64,000 nucleotides of DNA from Enoplosus armatus (lineage: Eukaryota; Chordata; Actinopteri; Centrarchiformes; Enoplosidae), in NCBI RefSeq assembly GCF_043641665.1, contig NC_092181.1:2981421-3045420 (forward strand), written 5' to 3'. Shown here in pieces: positions 48,126 through 61,153 of this stretch. Position numbers and translations under genes: made by a program. A model generated the notes under the pieces. That model made no database searches, was not told where the DNA came from, and saw only the letters and a program-made list of their open reading frames with translations. Positions within the stretch are counted from its first letter, which is position 1. Every line of letters begins with the position of its first letter.

Positions 48126-51100
48126 AAATAATGGGCTGCTAATGCGAGGTTAGTCTCAGAGCACACACACAAATGCTTGTGAGGATACTCATTGTGGCTC
48201 ATGTCTTTGCAGCATACGTGCACACAAAATTGACTCCCGAACCCACACACACGCACACACAGTCTCATTTTCACACATGCACATGCACATGCACACACCA
48301 TGTTTAACAGCACAGCATCCCCTACTGTCTGCTATTGATGGGTAATTTATCAAATGACATCTCCTTCACTGTTGAGAGGAAATTAAATCATGTAGTTCCA
48401 GATCCTGATTATGATCATGAGACGTCCCCCTTGTAAATTATGTCAGTGAGATGTTCATTTCTTTTCACAGCTTATTATTTGCCAACATGGAAGTCTCTCT
48501 CTGGTTTTTCACCTAATCATTGTGTTAATGAGCAGATCCACCCAGATACCGAGGATGATGATAGAGGCAGGAGGAAAGGCTGGAAGGATATCCTTGTGTT
48601 GGAAAGATTGCTATACTGTGGGAAAATTTGGGTGGGGAAGGGAAAGGAGTTATGCAGGGTTTTTCAAAGCTCTTGAGCAGAGAAATGACCACCCACAAAC
48701 CCCAAAGTCACATGAGCCCCACTGTGTCTTCAAAGGGAGAGGGCATCTGTATCCGTGAAGGAAGGAAAAATAATGTACAGTACACAAAAGAAACTTAGGG
48801 GTGACTTTCTCTACCACTTGACCGGCAACATTAGTAAATGCAGAAATCAATATTCTAATCAACAATGGATCACATGAGTGTAATATGAAAGGTGTGGCTT
48901 GTAGTGATGAACCCGCAGAGAAATATCACCCCACTCCTTCGCTGCCCTCGATAACGACCGGAGTTCCCCTCAGCTCTATGTAGCCTTTTAGCATCTTTCA
49001 GCTCATTGTTTTGGCACAACCCACAACTCTACTCTCGACGCTCTCTTGAACGTCATTTCCAGACAAAGTTAGCTAATAGCTGGTGAAAACGGTGGAGCAT
49101 TTAGCAGCTGAAGGTCCTGATATTTACCTGAGGAGTGGGTGGAGACCAAGAACTGAGCTAAAACATGACTCCAAATGTTGCTTTGTGTCTGCTGAATGAT
49201 TAAATAGGCAACTGTTTGCTTTTCTAACATGTTCCCCTCAAATGAATGCAGCTTTAAGAGAGGACTGGAACACAATTGTGTTGTTAAACAAATAAGGATG
49301 TGACTTTCTCAGAGACAAAGCTAATCCAAAATGTCTCACAATCACACTTTCAGATTTTCTTCTCTGTGGCTGCTATAGCAGGTAGGTTATGAAATGGTAG
49401 AAATATATATAAAAAACAATCTCAGAGTGACTGAGTGAGATGTTCAGTAGTTCAGGAGAATAGGATTCACAACACAATACACAAACACATTTATTAGAAA
49501 TGTGAAGGTCTGAGTAAGTAGACTGTAAAAAAAAAGGATCAAAATAGAATAAAACTTTATTAAAATTAAATTAAATAATCATTAAAACAAATACAATTAT
49601 TTGACTTTTTGTCTTTGAGGTTATTAAGTACACCTGTGCAATGTAATGTCATCCAGCATAATAAACCTGCACTGTGAAGCTCATGGTGTTTTTCTTGACA
49701 CATTAAACTCTGCGGTCAAATTTGAGGTCATAGTTTGTGAAATTAAAAAGTGTTTCTATTTTTCTGTCCCCGTGTATTACAAAACATTTGGTTAGAATAG
49801 CATGTAATTGTACCTAGAAGTTTACCTAGAAAATAACCTGATAACGTTGTGACACAGCAGGTCTTTCCACTCTATCCAGTCTTCCTGTCTTCAGAATATT
49901 TTATGTTATTGCACAGAGGTGTTTCCACTTCTCTTCTTTTATGGTGTCAGCCCTGTGAGTTGTGTCCCTGTTTGCAGCATAATTGATTTTTTACACAAAA
50001 GCAGCATGATGCCAAAGACATTTCACACAGAGAGAAGTCATATGACACAAGCCATTTGACTTGCACGATAGTCTCAACTTGGCTCGTTGGATTAAAGTTA
50101 TAGGAGCACAAGTCTGAAGGTTCATTAGTTGTGTATCGGAGGATACTGAATATTTGCTGCAGCGGAAGAAGTTTGATGGAGGCAGCATGAGACACAGATC
50201 TACATCATGTGTTGTTTGAGGACTTCAGCAGTGACATGGCTGTGAAGAAAAACTGCCCCAGATTTACACACCTCGATATATATATTTATTTATATTATAT
50301 TTATTTAATTCAAACCTCTCTCCATATATGATACATGTCAGTTTACTGTTTACTATGTACTTTGTATCACCCACTTGAGATCCACATTTGGTCCAGTGAA
50401 AGACACATCACTCGAGGAAGCAGCTTTCTGTATCTCTTATATAGACTGTGGGCGTCAATGCATCACTGGTACAAACAGATGTAATGATAAAAAGTGCAAC
50501 TTTCAAATGAAAAATCAAGCAAAATTAGGTTTCACTGACAGTTGTAGCGCAAAAGTCATATGTGAAATAGGAGACACTGTGACCAAAGCCCATTAAGAGG
50601 TGACCAAACAGGAGCTCATGCAAGACAGTCATGTGTAAGGAAGTGATGCAGAGCATTTCAATTCTGGGAATGAATTCACATGATCTATTTTTGTAAGCAC
50701 AAGACAAAACCTGTGCCCATTGAGGGACGGAAAGATGTCGTAAGTCTGGAAGCTAAGTCTTACTGTTTGGTAAAGGTTTAAATAAATGTGTTTAATTATT
50801 CCTAGAGAATATTTCAAATTAAAGGACAAAAAATGAAATACTGGCAATAAAGCGCTAACAAGAGGTATTACAACCTTAAACTCTCAGTAAAAATTCTAAG
50901 AAAGATCACTGGAACATATAAGGGCAGCAGCTTTGACAGCTTCTTACTTAAATTGAACTGAAGACCTGTAATTTTACTTCTCAGTAGTGTAGTATGATGC
51001 ACGCCTCATTCAAAAGTCTGAGGTTATTTTAGATGAAAATACACACAAAAAAAATGATGTGATCATTCTCATAGGCCCTTAACTTAATTTTTACACAAAC

Positions 51101-51379
51101 AGTCCATGTAAAATGCATTTTTTGCCTTAATGAGTGGAGTTTTACAAGCCAAGAGGAGGAAGAAAAACCTTACATACCACTTACTTACTAAACCTACTAA
51201 AAGCCTTTCACACCACTGTGTAGGGGCCCTGTTGCCCAATAAATCAAACATGGCACTCTTTTGTCTTGAAGGTTGAAAATGGGAGTTTGTTGTAAAGCTT
51301 TTTAATATTCTCTTTGCACATCCAAGGCAGTGGGCCCGTGGATGTTCTCCTGAGACACCCTACTGGTACGTTAAGCCTG

Positions 51380-52120
51380 GCCGTGATGCTCTAATCGTCC
51401 CCAACCTTTTTTGCTTGTGGCCCCTTCATACAAATCCATATCTACAGGGACTCCTCATCACAGGCTGCCTCTCTAAGACTTCTGAGCATTTCTCGGCTCA
51501 GATTGTTTCATTTTAAGGTCCCATATTCTGCTCATTTCAGCTCTATATTGTTATTCTGGGACTCCACTAGGGTAGCTTTGTCAGATTCACAGTTGAAAAA
51601 AGTCCTTATTTATCTTCTACTGGCTCTTCATGCAGCCCCTCAGTTCACCCTCTGTCTGAAACAGACAAACTGAACAACCTCCAAACACCTGAAGAGTAGT
51701 CCTGAGCAGAGCTTAGACAGACTGAGCGGGTGGATGAATGTCTCTGTACTTGGTGGGCGTGCTGTGATTGGAGCAGATGACCTGCTGGGGGCGTGGCTGA
51801 GTGTGCTGACTGTATAGTTGTGACATCACAACCTTACGGAAGTCCTGACGGCTCGTTTAAAGACAGTGTCTGAATACAGGCTCCGTGGACTGAGTGTTTT
51901 GATACTTCCACAGTATTTAAACAGCACCTAGACCTGCGTTATAATCAAAGAAGACATGGAGATCTCGCTTTCTACAATATGGGACCTTTCAGTGCTGAGG
52001 AGGTAAAACTTCACAGTATTTCAAGAAAAAAATAAAGAAAATTAGAGAAAAGTTATTTTTCCTGCCACAGTAATCACCTTACAACCCCTTAGATTAATCT
52101 AGTGACCCCTTAAAAGGTAA
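51380..52120. repeat. Older dispersed repeat apparently split by a younger MITE
   Basis: CCCCAACCTTTTTTGCTTG with GTGGCCCCTTCATAC lies on the left, and CACCTTACAACCCCTTAG with TAGTGACCCCTTAAAAG on the right. Both belong to a repeat type I recognise from teleosts, and the MITE at 51515-51988 sits between them. Outer borders are approximate. Confidence 0.45.
51515..51988. mobile_element. MITE with 13-bp terminal inverted repeats AAGGTCCCATATT
   Basis: AAGGTCCCATATT (51515-51527) and its perfect inverse AATATGGGACCTT (51976-51988) bound 474 bases. Internal markers GGGACTCCACTAGGGTAGC, GTCTGAAACAGACAAACTG, GGTGGGCGTGCTGTGATTGG and CGGAAGTCCTGACGGC fit a repeat very common in teleost genomes. No transposase. 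It ends about 830 bases upstream of the transporter start codon. Confidence 0.75.
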
Positions 52121-52808
52121 ATTAGACCCAAACAACATACTTACAGGTGTGTAAAGAAAAAAGAAGATTATCCCACGAGCAACACATCCGCTTAGACATA
52201 CAAGGTCTGGCTGCAATGCATGATGGTGCATGAGATGTTAGCATTGATTCACAAATATTGGACGGGGCATTTTGTGGCATAACAGCTGTCAGTGGTAGCT
52301 GATAATAAGTTCTAGTCTCATGAATAGTTCAATTTTGATCCCTTCATCCTAAAATCTGCAAAGAGCTGGAGCTTTAAGTGTTGACGTTCTCCACATTCTC
52401 TGCTGGGTGAAGGTGCCCCTGAAGGTGCCCCTGGGTCTGAGCCAGGCCCCTGATTCTTACTAATCCCGAAAACGCCCCTGGATACAGTTAGTCATAGGCT
52501 ATTTAGTAACAACTGCGGGCACTTTGGGACGCAGGATGAACCCACTTGGCTCATGTGATCGCTGATGGACCGGGGAAAACGATTCACGGCTGGGATGGGC
52601 CTTGCTCCGCGATGCGCTCCGATGATTGGAGGCCGGGAGTTTGACAAGCTTGTTAATTCCGCCCATCAACACGAAAACGCCTCCTCTCTGTCCCGCGAAC
52701 GTGTCTGAAAACTACAAATGGGGATGCGGAGTGAGGAGTTTGAAAAGTTGTGCCGATGAGCCGTCTCTCATCTCAAACGAGCAGAGCACACAGGGGGAGT
52801 AATTATTC

Positions 52809-52817
52809 ATGACTTAA
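52809..52817 (+). promoter_or_regulatory. Two-codon upstream ORF (ATG ACT TAA) abutting the transporter start codon
   Basis: The sequence reads ATG ACT TAA followed immediately by the ATG of the transporter, in the same frame. If transcription starts upstream, ribosomes would meet this M-T-stop uORF first. Another short uORF (ATG GGG ATG ... TGA, 13 sense codons) lies about 100 bases further upstream. Whether both are in the 5' UTR depends on the unmapped transcription start. Confidence 0.5.
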
Positions 52818-55800
52818 ATGGCGGAGGAACTGTTACTGGAAAACGATGCAAAGAGCAGCACGGTGAGTGTTCATTTAAGAGATTACCTGCAGAGATGATT
52901 GACGTGCAGATCAGCCCTCCACACTGGGTTGCTGTTTTCACTTGGAACAAAGTATATGATGTCTTTTTTATTTTATTTTATTCACATATGTTGTGGATTA
53001 TCTTGAGAGAACAGACTTTAAACCACCCAGTGACCTCATTGTCTCCAATACTGTCAATACAGACAGATCAACCAGTGTATTTGTAATCATCAATCATCAA
53101 AACATATCCAAACTTGGTTCAGGATCAATGTTCATACCAGATGCTGCCTGTGACTTTAGACGTGGAAAAGTTTGTGAATCTCCTGGTGCGACAGTGAGAT
53201 TTCACTGTGTTGTCAAAACAGCCTTTAATTGAACCTAAAATCAATCAAAATCAAACCAGCAAAAGGACAAAGAAAAGCCACTAAAAGCACTATAGTCCTA
53301 AACATAGCTGCCCAGAGCTCTGACCAAAGTGACATGTGAAGAGCTGCACATCTAAACAGATAATCAACCTAAATTGAATGCAGACTGGGCAGCATTGTCT
53401 GCCATGAGCCTCTTTCACGTGTAGTCGCCTAACTCTCTCCATCAGGCAGAATTAGGTTTCACTAAGGCATCTATGCTGTTATTGTTCCTTCAGAGCAGAG
53501 GGTTCCTCCTCTGCCTGCTCGTCGCACCAACACGCTCCACTTTCACATGAGTCGATTCCTTCGACTCGCTGATGTTTAAGAACACTGTTTTTGTAAAGCC
53601 TTTATTTTATTTAAAATGATGAAAACAAAACAGAGCTGTTATTTCGGCAGCTCAGTGCCCACCTTATAACAGCTCTGTTATAAGGTGGGCCACTTGTGCA
53701 GCTACCAGTTTTCTCCATGCTCCATTCAAAGGTATGGACATTTCAAAAACACATTATAATCCCGCCGACCTTCTACCTTGGAGGTCAGCTAAGCTCTGTG
53801 TGCTGGAATTTAGGATGGCAGCCAAGAGGGTAGCTCCAGGCCGTTGCTAATGAAAATACAGTAGACTGCCCCCGTCCCCTTTGAAGACAGAGCTGGGCTC
53901 ATGTGACTTTGGGGGGTCAACATGTATGTAACACTGAACGCTCTCTAGAACCTTTACAGTACTTGTCTTTTCTCAAACTGCTACACAAGTTCAGCTGGTG
54001 CCCGAGAAGCAGAGCTGTTGTCGCTTCACTAAATCTGTGTTTGGCTGCAAACTAGTGTAGCATTTGTTCAGTTGTGTTTTATGGTACAAGTGAACGGACT
54101 GGTTGGATCTGGCCTGTATCCAGGTGCCGGTTTGTTTCTCCTCTTCTGATTCAGTCCCGTGCTGCTCAGTGCCTGTTCAGCTCTGCTGCCAAGTCCAAAG
54201 ATCACGCACTCCTATGCAACATATAGGCTACCCTTTATAATAACGCTGTTAAATACTCCTGCAGAATGAGCTGATCTCTTTACAGGCTGCAGACAAGTCT
54301 AGAAAGTGGACACAACATGCACACAGCATTCAGTTATGAAGCTTTTAACCAGTCCATACATAAGTACATAAGTCCATAAGTACTTTGCTGGCGTAGTTTT
54401 GATAATGGTGACTTTTTTTCTACAAGGCCACTTTTTAAATTGTGAGTTTATTTCTATTTTCAGATCATTTTTAACTAAGATGCCATGAAAACAACCCAAG
54501 AAACCATATGTGTTATGAATATCTTGCTCAGATTTTTTTAATATAGGCCTCATGACTGTAAAACTCATGTGCATTTCATTATTTACACTTTCTATTTATT
54601 TATGATAAATGAGGAAAATCCACTGGCCAGGTCAGTTTTATAAAAAAATCCTTTCAAAGACAAACACTAAGCTAATACCTTAGTCGTTATAATAACTAAT
54701 GTCTGTGATCTCACATTAAATTGGACCTCAGGGACGTTTCAGGCCTCTGCACATTTAATTGTGTATTTTTTGTTGGTATCTGACTTGTTTTCTCTCCTCA
54801 TCTTTTCTTCAGCATCTTACAAAGCCTCTGCTGGCGGTTGCGTTTCTGGCCTCGTTCGGCAGCTCGATGCTCTATGGCTACAATTTGGCAGTCGTCAACT
54901 CTCCTGCACAGGTTTGTGTCGCCACCACATCATCAACATCGTCATCATGATGTTGCTGTCGTCCTCATTGACCAGAGTTTTAAAATAGATTTCCCACACC
55001 AAATATTCCAATATCCCAACACACTGGGGTGATAGTGGATGACTTTTAGATGTTAAAGGTCAGATTGTATTTCATTGTCACGTGAAGTCATGTGGGTTTG
55101 TGTGTCAAATCAAATCTGCCTCACCATGTCATCGATGTTCTGTCGTTTTTATCCATCATGTGTTCTGGTCTGTTCCTTCGATGTTTGATTCGCCGCGGTG
55201 CAGTGACTAAGCTGTGAAGCACTCCTGTTTGGCCGCGGACCGCCACCGCGTTGAAGCATGTGAGATTCAGTGCCGCATCTCATGCTGGTGTAGTGTGCGG
55301 TTCTTAGGAGGGAGTTGCATGGAAAGAGAATTCCTCATTTTCCGCAGTTTCTTTCACTGTCTTTCATCAGTGAAGCAGAATGGACGTGAGCTTTTCTCAA
55401 GTTTTTTGTGCTTAAAGCATCTTTCAAATATTTCTGCGCTTTTGCTTGTTAAGAAATGTGAAAAAGCCTGGTGCCTTCTGTGTTTTCAGCCCATTTATCT
55501 CACTGTCCCCAGGTTGGACGTGGGTCAGACATTAGCATTGATGTTTGACACAGTGTCTTTTTTATATGTTACCGCTGTGGGGCACCAAAAAAATTTTTAA
55601 ATTCTTCACATCGTGCCTTTTTAAAAGAATGGTTAGACATTTGGGGGAAATCCGCTCTTTCACTTTCTTGCTAATAGTTAGATGGAACATGAAAGCACTC
55701 ATATCTGAGTGTTACGTACAGAGCTAGAGAGACAATTAGCTTAGCTAAACTTAGCTGAGCATAAAGACAGGAAGCAGGGGGAAACAGCTAGCCTGGGTCT

Positions 55801-58800
55801 GTCCGCAGTTCAAAAACACACCAGCACCTCTAAAGCTCAATAATTAACATGCTATATCTCATTTGTTTCATATGTACACACACACAGTAAAAATGGCCAT
55901 TTGTAGTTTTGTATAATATGAGAAATTGTTTGCTGCAACTGTTTGTTGGCATAACTAATGTCACACAGCCAGGCTGGCTGTTTCCCCAGTCGCCAAGCTG
56001 ACAGCTCTGTATTTATCTTACAGACATGAGAGGGGTATCGATCTTTTCATCTAACACTACCAGCAATTTCCCAAAATGTCAAAATATTTATTTAAACCTG
56101 CAATAACAGTTTTTTGTCCAAGATTCTCTCTATTTTAGTTCAGTTGTTGTGTCCCTACCAACCCCCCCTCTACAACTACGTTGTTCGAGCTTTTTCTATG
56201 AAATCACGGTGAGAGTGAACCAAAATGGTAAAGTTGTGGGCCGCACATCTAAACAATGAGCTGAAACTCAGTATGTAAAACGGGAGCTGCAGATTCAGGT
56301 GATAATTCTATCGATTATAGCCACTTGAATAAAAGGCACATATCGGCAGTGTCACTGTTGACTTCTGTGTGTCATCTGACGTTAGTTACGTCTGTATGCT
56401 CCAAATCAGGTTTTAGGTTCAGTTGGTGGTGAGTTGAGAGAAAAAAAGGTTGAAGAGGTTTTTATAGGATACCTAAAGAACTAATGACCTGACTTTGTGT
56501 TTCTAGTAATCCGATTACATTATCAGTGAGCTAAACTTGTCATGGACTTCCTCAACTGTTTATTTTAGGCAGGTGGCCATGGCAAAACAGGAGAATACTA
56601 TGTATTGTGTCGAAGTGTTGGCCTTGTAAGTTTAGCTTTGGCTTGAAAGTTGAAGGGAGGAAGCGGGAGCCCATTTGTCTCAAAGCATATGAAAAGCAAA
56701 GGAGGTTCTAGCTATCATTCAGTAGATCAGATGATGTGGATCGCCCTCCTTGTTCATTGTGTTCTTCCTGTGTATCACTTGCTGTGTCAGTGAGGTCTCT
56801 AGACTTTCAGTAGGGCTCTTTTTTTTTTGTGCAGAAACATTACACAAGGAGCAGGGTTGCACTAGTGAACTGGCAGGGTTTTTTTTGTCTAATTCCGTGC
56901 CTTTTAGGTATTTTGCTGACTTACCATGTGCCCTCATGGAAAGAGGGGCAGCGACACTGTTAGTAGTCCAGTTGGAGATGCACCAAATTGACTTTTTCTG
57001 TCCTGGTGAAATCTGTACATGTATGCAGTACACTGCATTGTGTGTAAGGTAACATGAGATTATAACTGCACATTGGAAGTTACAAGTTACCATTTATGTA
57101 GTGACATGAAGTCACTGTAATAAATGAACAGAGCAGAAAATAATGGGGCTCCAGCTGTGAGAATGCAGTTCAAGTGACAGAATAATAACTGCTGGCAGAA
57201 ATAAGGCAATATAGCGCACCAAGTGTCACCAGTGCAGTGGTGCTCAGATTTCAGTTGGCGGCCCAGTGGGACTGAATAAAGGTGGAATCACTGAATTTTA
57301 TAACAGTGAATAAGAAACCGTTTGACCAACCTGATCCACTTAATAAGGTTAATATCACTACTAATATAAATATCCAGCTTATTGGATCGCTATGTCCTTT
57401 TTATGTATGTTCTGCTAATCAGTGTCACTTTGATTCGTTCTTCAACCACTAAACACATCTTAACGGACAGAAGCAATATTTGGCAATAAGGCCATCAAGG
57501 CTGAGTAAAGATCCATGCCTTTTTATTATTACCAGCATCTGCCGTCCACAACTGCCTGCATGTTGTATGTAGGCCTTCCCTTTTAAACAGCAGGTATCTG
57601 TTCTGACTCTGAAGTTATACTAAGTTTATACAGCTCCCCTCACGTGTTGGAGATGGTCACATTCTTGGGACAAATTGGACACATACTGTTCACAGAGTTC
57701 CATGACAAATTGACGAATTACAGCTTTTCTTCCCTCTCTCATCGCTGAACTCCCTGAGGACCATCCATTCTTTCACACTGTCACTCTGGATCCTCACTAT
57801 TTACACAACAAAACAAATCTGTTGAGCAGTGTTAATATTAAAGCTGTTGATACGAATTCAAATGAAATTTGTCTCTTGAGATAAACTGGGTTCAGTGGAA
57901 CAGATTCTCCAGGAGAGCTTCACTGTCAGATAAACCTGAATGGAATCTGAGGCACGTTGTCGGCCCTTACAGTAAATTTCTGTCACACTGCAAGAATGAC
58001 CTCCGTCATTACATCGAGCATGCAGTTTATGATCCCTGTCTCGTCAAATTAGATTCGACTCGATGAACTTCCTGTCTACTCTAAAAGAATCACATGAATA
58101 TGGCTGCCTCACATGCTGATTAAAACATCTGGGAAATAGTTAATCATGTGTTGATGTCAAATTTCATTGCCACCATTTTTATGCTTCAGGTCTATTGGAG
58201 TGATGGGGTATACAAATGTAGGCTTGTTCAGTTTTCTTCCTTTTGCCGTATTGTGTTCTTAAGTTATTAAGATATCACGTACTGTAGCCTGTATATTTCT
58301 TAGAGCTGTACCTCACTCAGAATTTTGTCAGTGGAATTGAATATGGCCGTTCAATACGAATACTCGACTATTCATTCCTTTTTTTCAGATAGACTATCAA
58401 GCAACGCTTTACTGAACCGCCAGATTGTTGAACAGGGTTCGGCGGCTCGTTCAGGGTGACAGCGACGTTCAGTAATATAGTAAACAAGCCAAGTCAGCCC
58501 TCCGAGCTAATGCGTTCTAACGACGCTAACGACGGATCAGAAATGCAGATGCATTTTTTTGCAGACAAAAGCCAGAGACTATATTGGACAATGCTAAATG
58601 AATTAACTTAATTCTTTCTTTCTTCCACCAGTACATCAAAGATTTCTACAATGAGACGATGATAGAAAGTTACGACTGGGCTCCGGATGAGGAGCTCCTC
58701 ACCGTCTTGTACTCCCTCACCGTGTCGATCTTTGCTGTCGGTGGGATGACCGGGGCCCTGCTGGTGGGCAGACTCGTTACCAACTATGGAAGGTTTGTGC

Positions 58801-61099
58801 TTGTAAAATGCCATCAGCCTGCGCTTCTGACACTTACAAACATATTATTGTTTGAGATGGTTGAGAAAAGACGGATCACTGTACTTCCAAACAGGAAAGG
58901 GACGCTGGTGAGATCCTCTGTGCTGGTGTTTATTGGAGGAGCTCTCATGGGCTTCAGCAGAGGGTGCAGGATGCCTGCGATGGTCATTATTGGACGCTTC
59001 ATCACAGGAATACACTCAGGTAGGCCTGATGATGTGTCACAGTCATCCTCAACATAAAACTAGAAGCTAGAGGCAATTTTAAATACAAAAAGTGGCATTT
59101 ATTTGCAGATAAAGAGAGGCAAAGCTACAATAGCACATTGCAGAGACAAATAGGTAGCTGCATGTTTTGTGTACTACAGCCTATGCAGAGCTTTGTCATG
59201 TGCTCATGTTGATTTGTAGATGTTTCGTTGGAATTAGTCATCCTTTATTTTGAAAGTGCTTCTAATGTCTTCTTATGATTTTCTTCATCAGGCCTTCTTG
59301 GAATCCATTCCTCCATTTTTTTTTTCTGATATTCAGTGAATTTTCATTAACTGTATAACAACGCAGGCATTTAATGTCTGACATTAGCAAATATTAAATA
59401 ATTGGAACTAAAAAACACTGAATCATATTCCAACACTGGAAAAAGAGATCACCAGCTTGTGCTTAACATTCATTCAAGACAGTCTGATGAAATTGTACAC
59501 ACATTTAAGTTGTGCTGATGTTTGCCTGGTTTTTTCCCCCACAGGTATCTCTCTCAGTGTGGTGCCGATGTACCTCGGTGAGATTGCCCCCAAGAACCTG
59601 CGAGGCTTCCTGGGCCTCGTTCCCAGCATTCACATTTGTCTCGGAGTCTTCATCGCTCAGGTCCTGGGACTCGGTGAACTGCTGGGGAAGGTACTAACAT
59701 CGTGGCGTTCAAATGCTACACAGGTGTACTCTGTTATGTGGGTGGCTGGGTAACAGTTAGAGTTGTGTCCTTTTATCTTTAATCTGTCAATTGTTGACAT
59801 AGTTCTGATTTTTGACAGGTTATGAATTACATTCTGATACTGAATTTGTGGCATAGACATTAGCTTAGTCAGCTAGTCCTAGTCCCACCAAGTCCTGATA
59901 ACACATCAGATTCTTGATTTTCTTCTCAGACCTGAGCTTGAAGCTATTTTAAGCACACCAGTGTATTTTTATAAACTATGGCACATTCACATATCGCTTA
60001 TAAGCACAAATGATGCAGCAGGATGCAGCATGTGAACACACCGTTGTGCTATAATTAGATAATTATTTATATAACCCATTCTCCTCCTCCTCCTCCTCCT
60101 CCCATCCATGTTTTTTTTCTTCCTGTTTCTGGTAGAACTGGATCAAGTGATGCTCTCTCCATCTGTCTGATACAGTACGGGGGGGGGGGGGGGGGGGTTG
60201 CTGATATATTGAACAGCTGCACAGAAGAATTATGCTAAACAGACATGTCTTAAAAAAATGAAAGATTTTCAGAACTACGTTTGGTTCATCTTTTACATCG
60301 TTTTTAACAGAACATATTTGTTAGAGATGATGGGTTGATTAGTAAAAGCTGCTGATTTGTTACATTTAGGAACATGTTAGTAAGGTTACTGTATGTTTTT
60401 TTTTTTTCCCACACAGGAAGAGCACTGGCCTCTGCTCCTGTCCCTGGTGGTGTTTCCTACCACGATCCAGCTGATGCTGTTGCCATGGTTTCCAGAGAGT
60501 CCACGTTACCTGTTGATAGAGAAGGGAAATGTTCACGCCACCATCGCAGGTGAGAATATGGACTGTTCATTTTTATGTTTGTTTATATGAAGTAAAGAGT
60601 GTGTCATAATTTCTCTTAACAACCTGTAGTTCTTGTTTCTCTTCTCCTTTCTTCTGTGCCATGTTAGCCATATGAAAAGTCAAAGGATATGACTTTTAAT
60701 CACTATGGGTTGTGGCCAGACATTTCTGTGTTGCACATTCATTGAAAACACGATGTTTTATAACATTTAATCCGCTGATGATGAACGTTCGTTGTCAGCT
60801 CTTGTCACAGCATACCGCTCAGTGCACTGGGATGACTGGACCCGTTGATGGTCAAAGTTTTTCTTTCCGTCCTTTAGCCCTGAAGTGGTACCGTACTAAA
60901 GGAAACATCCAGGCGGAGGTTGAGGAGATGCAGGAGGAGCAGCGCTCTCTGTCCTCCATCCAGACCATCTCGGTCCGCAGCCTGCTCACGGACCGCTGTG
61001 TTCGCTGGCAGGTCATCACCATTGCGGTTGTCAACATCGGCATGCAGCTGTCTGGCATTGATGCGGTAAGTGTGGTAAAGCATTGTTGTCCTTTCTGTC

Positions 61100-61153
<54 letters not shown>

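Larger units (their letters stand above)
38901..52700. other. Gene-free region between the lbx1 domain and the sugar transporter gene
   Basis: No supported coding exon. It holds two MITE-like elements with inverted termini (39418-39885 and 51515-51988), microsatellites and scattered candidate regulatory blocks. An old repeat-like stretch also lies around 44956-45210 (TTCACCCAATCTACATACAT...). Frames of 70-110 codons (for example 45788-46033, 47116-47451, 49947-50195) have no recognisable domains. Confidence 0.7.
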
